Assembly (NCBI GenBank): GCA_031273705.1
Contig: JAISRJ010000326.1
Location: 1 to 15,466, forward strand
Source of the DNA: Clostridiales bacterium
Lineage (GTDB): Bacteria; Bacillota; Clostridia; Lachnospirales; WQUN01
DNA: 15,466 bases
Reading direction: 5' to 3'
Positions within the stretch are counted from its first letter, which is position 1, and each line of letters begins with the position of its first letter. Below the pieces are notes generated by a model. It saw only the letters and a list, made by a program, of their open reading frames with translations. It was not told where the DNA came from and ran no database searches. Made by a program: the position numbers and the translations under genes. Below are positions 13,395 through 15,466 of this stretch, piece after piece.

Positions 13395-14797
13395 AATATA
13401 TACCCGTTATCGGATTGGAAATCCACGCCGAACTCATGACGGAAACAAAAGCATTCTGCGGCTGTTCCAATAGTTTCGGTCAGGATAAAAACAGTAACAC
13501 CTGTCCTGTGTGTCTGGCTTTACCCGGAGCTTTGCCGGTATTAAATCAAAAGGCTGTCCAGCTGGCTATTTCCGCCGGGTTGCTGTGCGGTTCCGAAATT
13601 ACGCCTATCACTATATGGGATAGAAAGAATTATTTTTATCCGGATCTGGCAAAGGCATATCAAATATCTCAATTATACGCGCCCATCTGCGTGGGCGGTG
13701 GATTGGAAGTTAACGGACGATACATTCGCTTCAATCGGATTCACTTGGAAGAGGATGCCGGAAAACTCTTGCATGAGCGTGGATCCAGTATTATCGATTA
13801 TAATCGCGCGGGTGTGCCGTTAATCGAATGTGTGACAGAGCCGGATATTCGTTCTTCGGACGAGGCAGTCGAATTTGTCGAGAAATTTAGGCGGATTTTA
13901 ATATATGGTGATATTTGCGATGGCAAGATGGAACAGGGCAGTTTAAGGGTAGACGCCAATATTTCTATCATGCCGGAAAATTCCATTGCGTTGGGAACCC
14001 GCGCGGAAATTAAAAATATTAATTCTTTCAGGTTCTTAAAACGCGCCATAGAATTTGAAATAGAACGTCAAACAGAGCTTTTATCCAACGGAGGCAGGAT
14101 TGTACAGGAGACTCGGCGCTATGACGAAGTTTCCGGCGAGACGTTTTCTATGCGCAGTAAAGAGGATGCGCATGACTATCGGTATTTCCCAGACCCGGAT
14201 GTACTGCCTCTGATTATATCGGCGGAGGATGTAGAAGAAATAAGAAATACATTGCCGGAGCCGCCAAATAAAAGATATGACCGCTATGTAAACAAGTATA
14301 TGATTTCGGGCCGAGACGCGGACACAATTTTGGCTGAAAGAGCTACGGCCGATTTTTATGACGCCGTTATAAATGAAGGCGCGGATCCCAAAGCCGCCGC
14401 AAACAGCATTAAGGGCGAGCTGCTTCGGCTTTTAGGCGAAAAAGCGGTTAAAGAGATTCCTGTGTCCCCAAAAGATTTTGCGAAGGCTCTTGAGCTTGCC
14501 TCTAATCTAAAAATTTCTCAAGACGGTTTAAAAGCCGCAATAACTTATATGTTTCAAACTGGCGAGGGTATTGATAAAGCGCTTAAAGAGAAAAATCTAA
14601 TTATTACAGAAAACCAAGACCTTATAAAGGCGGTCATTGCCGAGATAGTAGCCGAGGATCCGGATTTGGCGACACGATATAAGGCGGGTGAAAATAAACT
14701 TTTTTCATATTTGTTCGGGCAGTGCATGAAGAAATTAAAAGGCAAGGCCTTGCCCCAAAGCATTAATCTTGAATTAATAAAGGAGTTGACGGAGTGA
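13391..14797 (+). CDS. gatB: Asp-tRNA(Asn)/Glu-tRNA(Gln) amidotransferase subunit B
   Basis: The subunit that binds the misacylated tRNA, activates its Glu or Asp side chain with ATP, and transfers ammonia to it. The 468 residues comprise the N-terminal kinase-like cradle (from VIGLEIHAEL to about residue 290), a helical region, and a YqeY-like C-terminal tRNA-binding domain. Four cysteines (23, 25, 38 and 41, in FCGCSN and TCPVC) form the structural zinc site seen in many GatB proteins. The motifs LPGALPVLN, KNYFYPDLAKAYQISQ, EEDAGKL and RAGVPLIECVTEPDI are intact. Translation starts at a GTG overlapping the gatA stop by 4 nt, with AAGGAAG upstream. Its own stop overlaps the aspS GTG. Confidence 0.97.
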   Translation: MKYIPVIGLEIHAELMTETKAFCGCSNSFGQDKNSNTCPVCLALPGALPVLNQKAVQLAISAGLLCGSEITPITIWDRKNYFYPDLAKAYQISQLYAPICVGGGLEVNGRYIRFNRIHLEEDAGKLLHERGSSIIDYNRAGVPLIECVTEPDIRSSDEAVEFVEKFRRILIYGDICDGKMEQGSLRVDANISIMPENSIALGTRAEIKNINSFRFLKRAIEFEIERQTELLSNGGRIVQETRRYDEVSGETFSMRSKEDAHDYRYFPDPDVLPLIISAEDVEEIRNTLPEPPNKRYDRYVNKYMISGRDADTILAERATADFYDAVINEGADPKAAANSIKGELLRLLGEKAVKEIPVSPKDFAKALELASNLKISQDGLKAAITYMFQTGEGIDKALKEKNLIITENQDLIKAVIAEIVAEDPDLATRYKAGENKLFSYLFGQCMKKLKGKALPQSINLELIKELTE

Positions 14798-15466
14798 ACC
14801 CATATCGTACCCGGAATTGCGGAGAATCGCGCAAAGAACATGTAGATCAAACGGTGCGTCTGGCGGGATGGATCGACGTGATACGAGATCATGGCGGAGT
14901 AAAATTCATTGATCTGCGCGATCACTATGGAGTCACGCAGATTGTAATCTATAACGAGGACGCTATTAACAATAACTTCCCCATCCGGCAATTGGGGAGG
15001 GAGACTGTTATTTCCGTTTCGGGTATTTTGCGAGAAAGAAGCCCGGAAACTTACAACAGCAAAATCGTAACCGGCGAGGTGGAGCTAAAAGTAAATGATT
15101 TAGAAATTTTGGGTACGTCGCTACCGGCTCCGTTTGAAATTTCCGATTCGTTAGAAACTCGTGAGGAGGTTCGGCTGCGTTACCGATATCTGGATTTGCG
15201 CAATCCCGCTCTTCACAATAATATTCTGCTAAGGGCAAAAGTGATTAGCTTTATTCGGGAGACAATGGAACGTCTGGGATTTTTGGAGATTCAAACCCCA
15301 ATCCTAACATCCTCTTCGCCGGAGGGCGCGCGGGATTACCTGGTACCCAGCCGTAAATTTAAAGGCAAGTTTTATGCCTTACCCCAAGCGCCGCAGCAAT
15401 TTAAACAGTTGTTGATGGCATCCGGATTTGATAAATATTTTCAGATTGCGCCTTGTTTCCGTGACG
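14794..15466 (+). CDS. aspS: Aspartyl-tRNA synthetase, 5' part (cut by window end)
   Basis: A class II synthetase charging Asp onto tRNA(Asp) and, if non-discriminating, onto tRNA(Asn) for GatCAB to amidate. Only about 224 residues are visible. The N-terminal OB-fold anticodon-binding domain (1 to about 105) includes LAGWIDVIRDHGGVKFIDLRD. The start of the catalytic domain shows RLRYRYLDLRNP, GFLEIQTPILT, GARDYLVPSR, FYALPQAPQQFKQLLM and the beginning of motif 2, CFRD. His33 aligns with E. coli Leu30, and His at that position is associated with non-discriminating AspRS. The QAPQQ...QIAPCFRD pattern differs from the commoner QSPQ...QI(A/V)(R/K)CFRD. The GTG start overlaps the gatB stop, with AAGGAG 8 nt upstream. 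Confidence 0.95.
   Translation, partial: MNPYRTRNCGESRKEHVDQTVRLAGWIDVIRDHGGVKFIDLRDHYGVTQIVIYNEDAINNNFPIRQLGRETVISVSGILRERSPETYNSKIVTGEVELKVNDLEILGTSLPAPFEISDSLETREEVRLRYRYLDLRNPALHNNILLRAKVISFIRETMERLGFLEIQTPILTSSSPEGARDYLVPSRKFKGKFYALPQAPQQFKQLLMASGFDKYFQIAPCFRD

Overview
The window looks like chromosomal DNA from a low-to-mid GC Bacillota, most likely class Clostridia. The grounds are strong AGGAGG-type ribosome binding sites with frequent TTG and GTG starts, Gram-positive-style terminators, the UPF0237/UPF0210 gene pair, a GatCAB amidotransferase operon, and a metal-handling protein with fused HMA, SafE-like and cupredoxin parts. No species can be named from the sequence alone.

Layout. 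Positions 1-284 are a degraded zone. It has a short tail resembling aldose 1-epimerase that ends in a stop, a perfect 9-bp hairpin like those at IS200/IS605 ends, a second promoterless coding scrap, and a 12-C homopolymer inside a GC-rich inverted repeat. From 285 to about 10,413 every gene is on the minus strand. In transcription order (right to left) these are: a five-gene operon of UPF0237 ACT protein, UPF0210/PFL-like protein, PepD-type dipeptidase, AI-2E-family permease and a 102-residue protein of unknown function, closed by a strong terminator; a single xylulokinase gene with its own promoter and terminator; ftsH, whose 3' end runs into a 163-bp palindromic, MITE-like element; and the HMA/SafE/cupredoxin gene with its own extended -10 promoter.

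At about 10,414-10,547 a compact divergent promoter region switches the coding strand. To its right, on the plus strand, are an alpha/beta hydrolase, a 268-bp regulatory gap (inverted repeat, 18-bp tandem repeat, promoter and terminator hairpin), and the operon gatC-gatA-gatB-aspS. The last two junctions of that operon are 4-nt GTGA overlaps, and aspS runs off the window end.

How the genes fit together. gatCAB and aspS make one pathway. A non-discriminating AspRS mischarges tRNA(Asn) with Asp, and GatCAB amidates it; the same complex can also convert Glu-tRNA(Gln). The visible AspRS carries His at the anticodon-binding-domain position linked to non-discriminating enzymes, which agrees with this. 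The UPF0237-UPF0210-pepD-permease-small ORF operon is tightly coupled but its biological role is unknown. Xylulokinase, the mutarotase scrap and the esterase-like hydrolase hint at plant-sugar use.

No phage, CRISPR array, rRNA or tRNA was seen. The most novel-looking items are the MITE-like element that rewrites the last codons of ftsH, the three-domain metal protein with its Asn/Asp-rich linker, the unnamed five-gene operon, and the terminator hairpin lying between a promoter and gatC.
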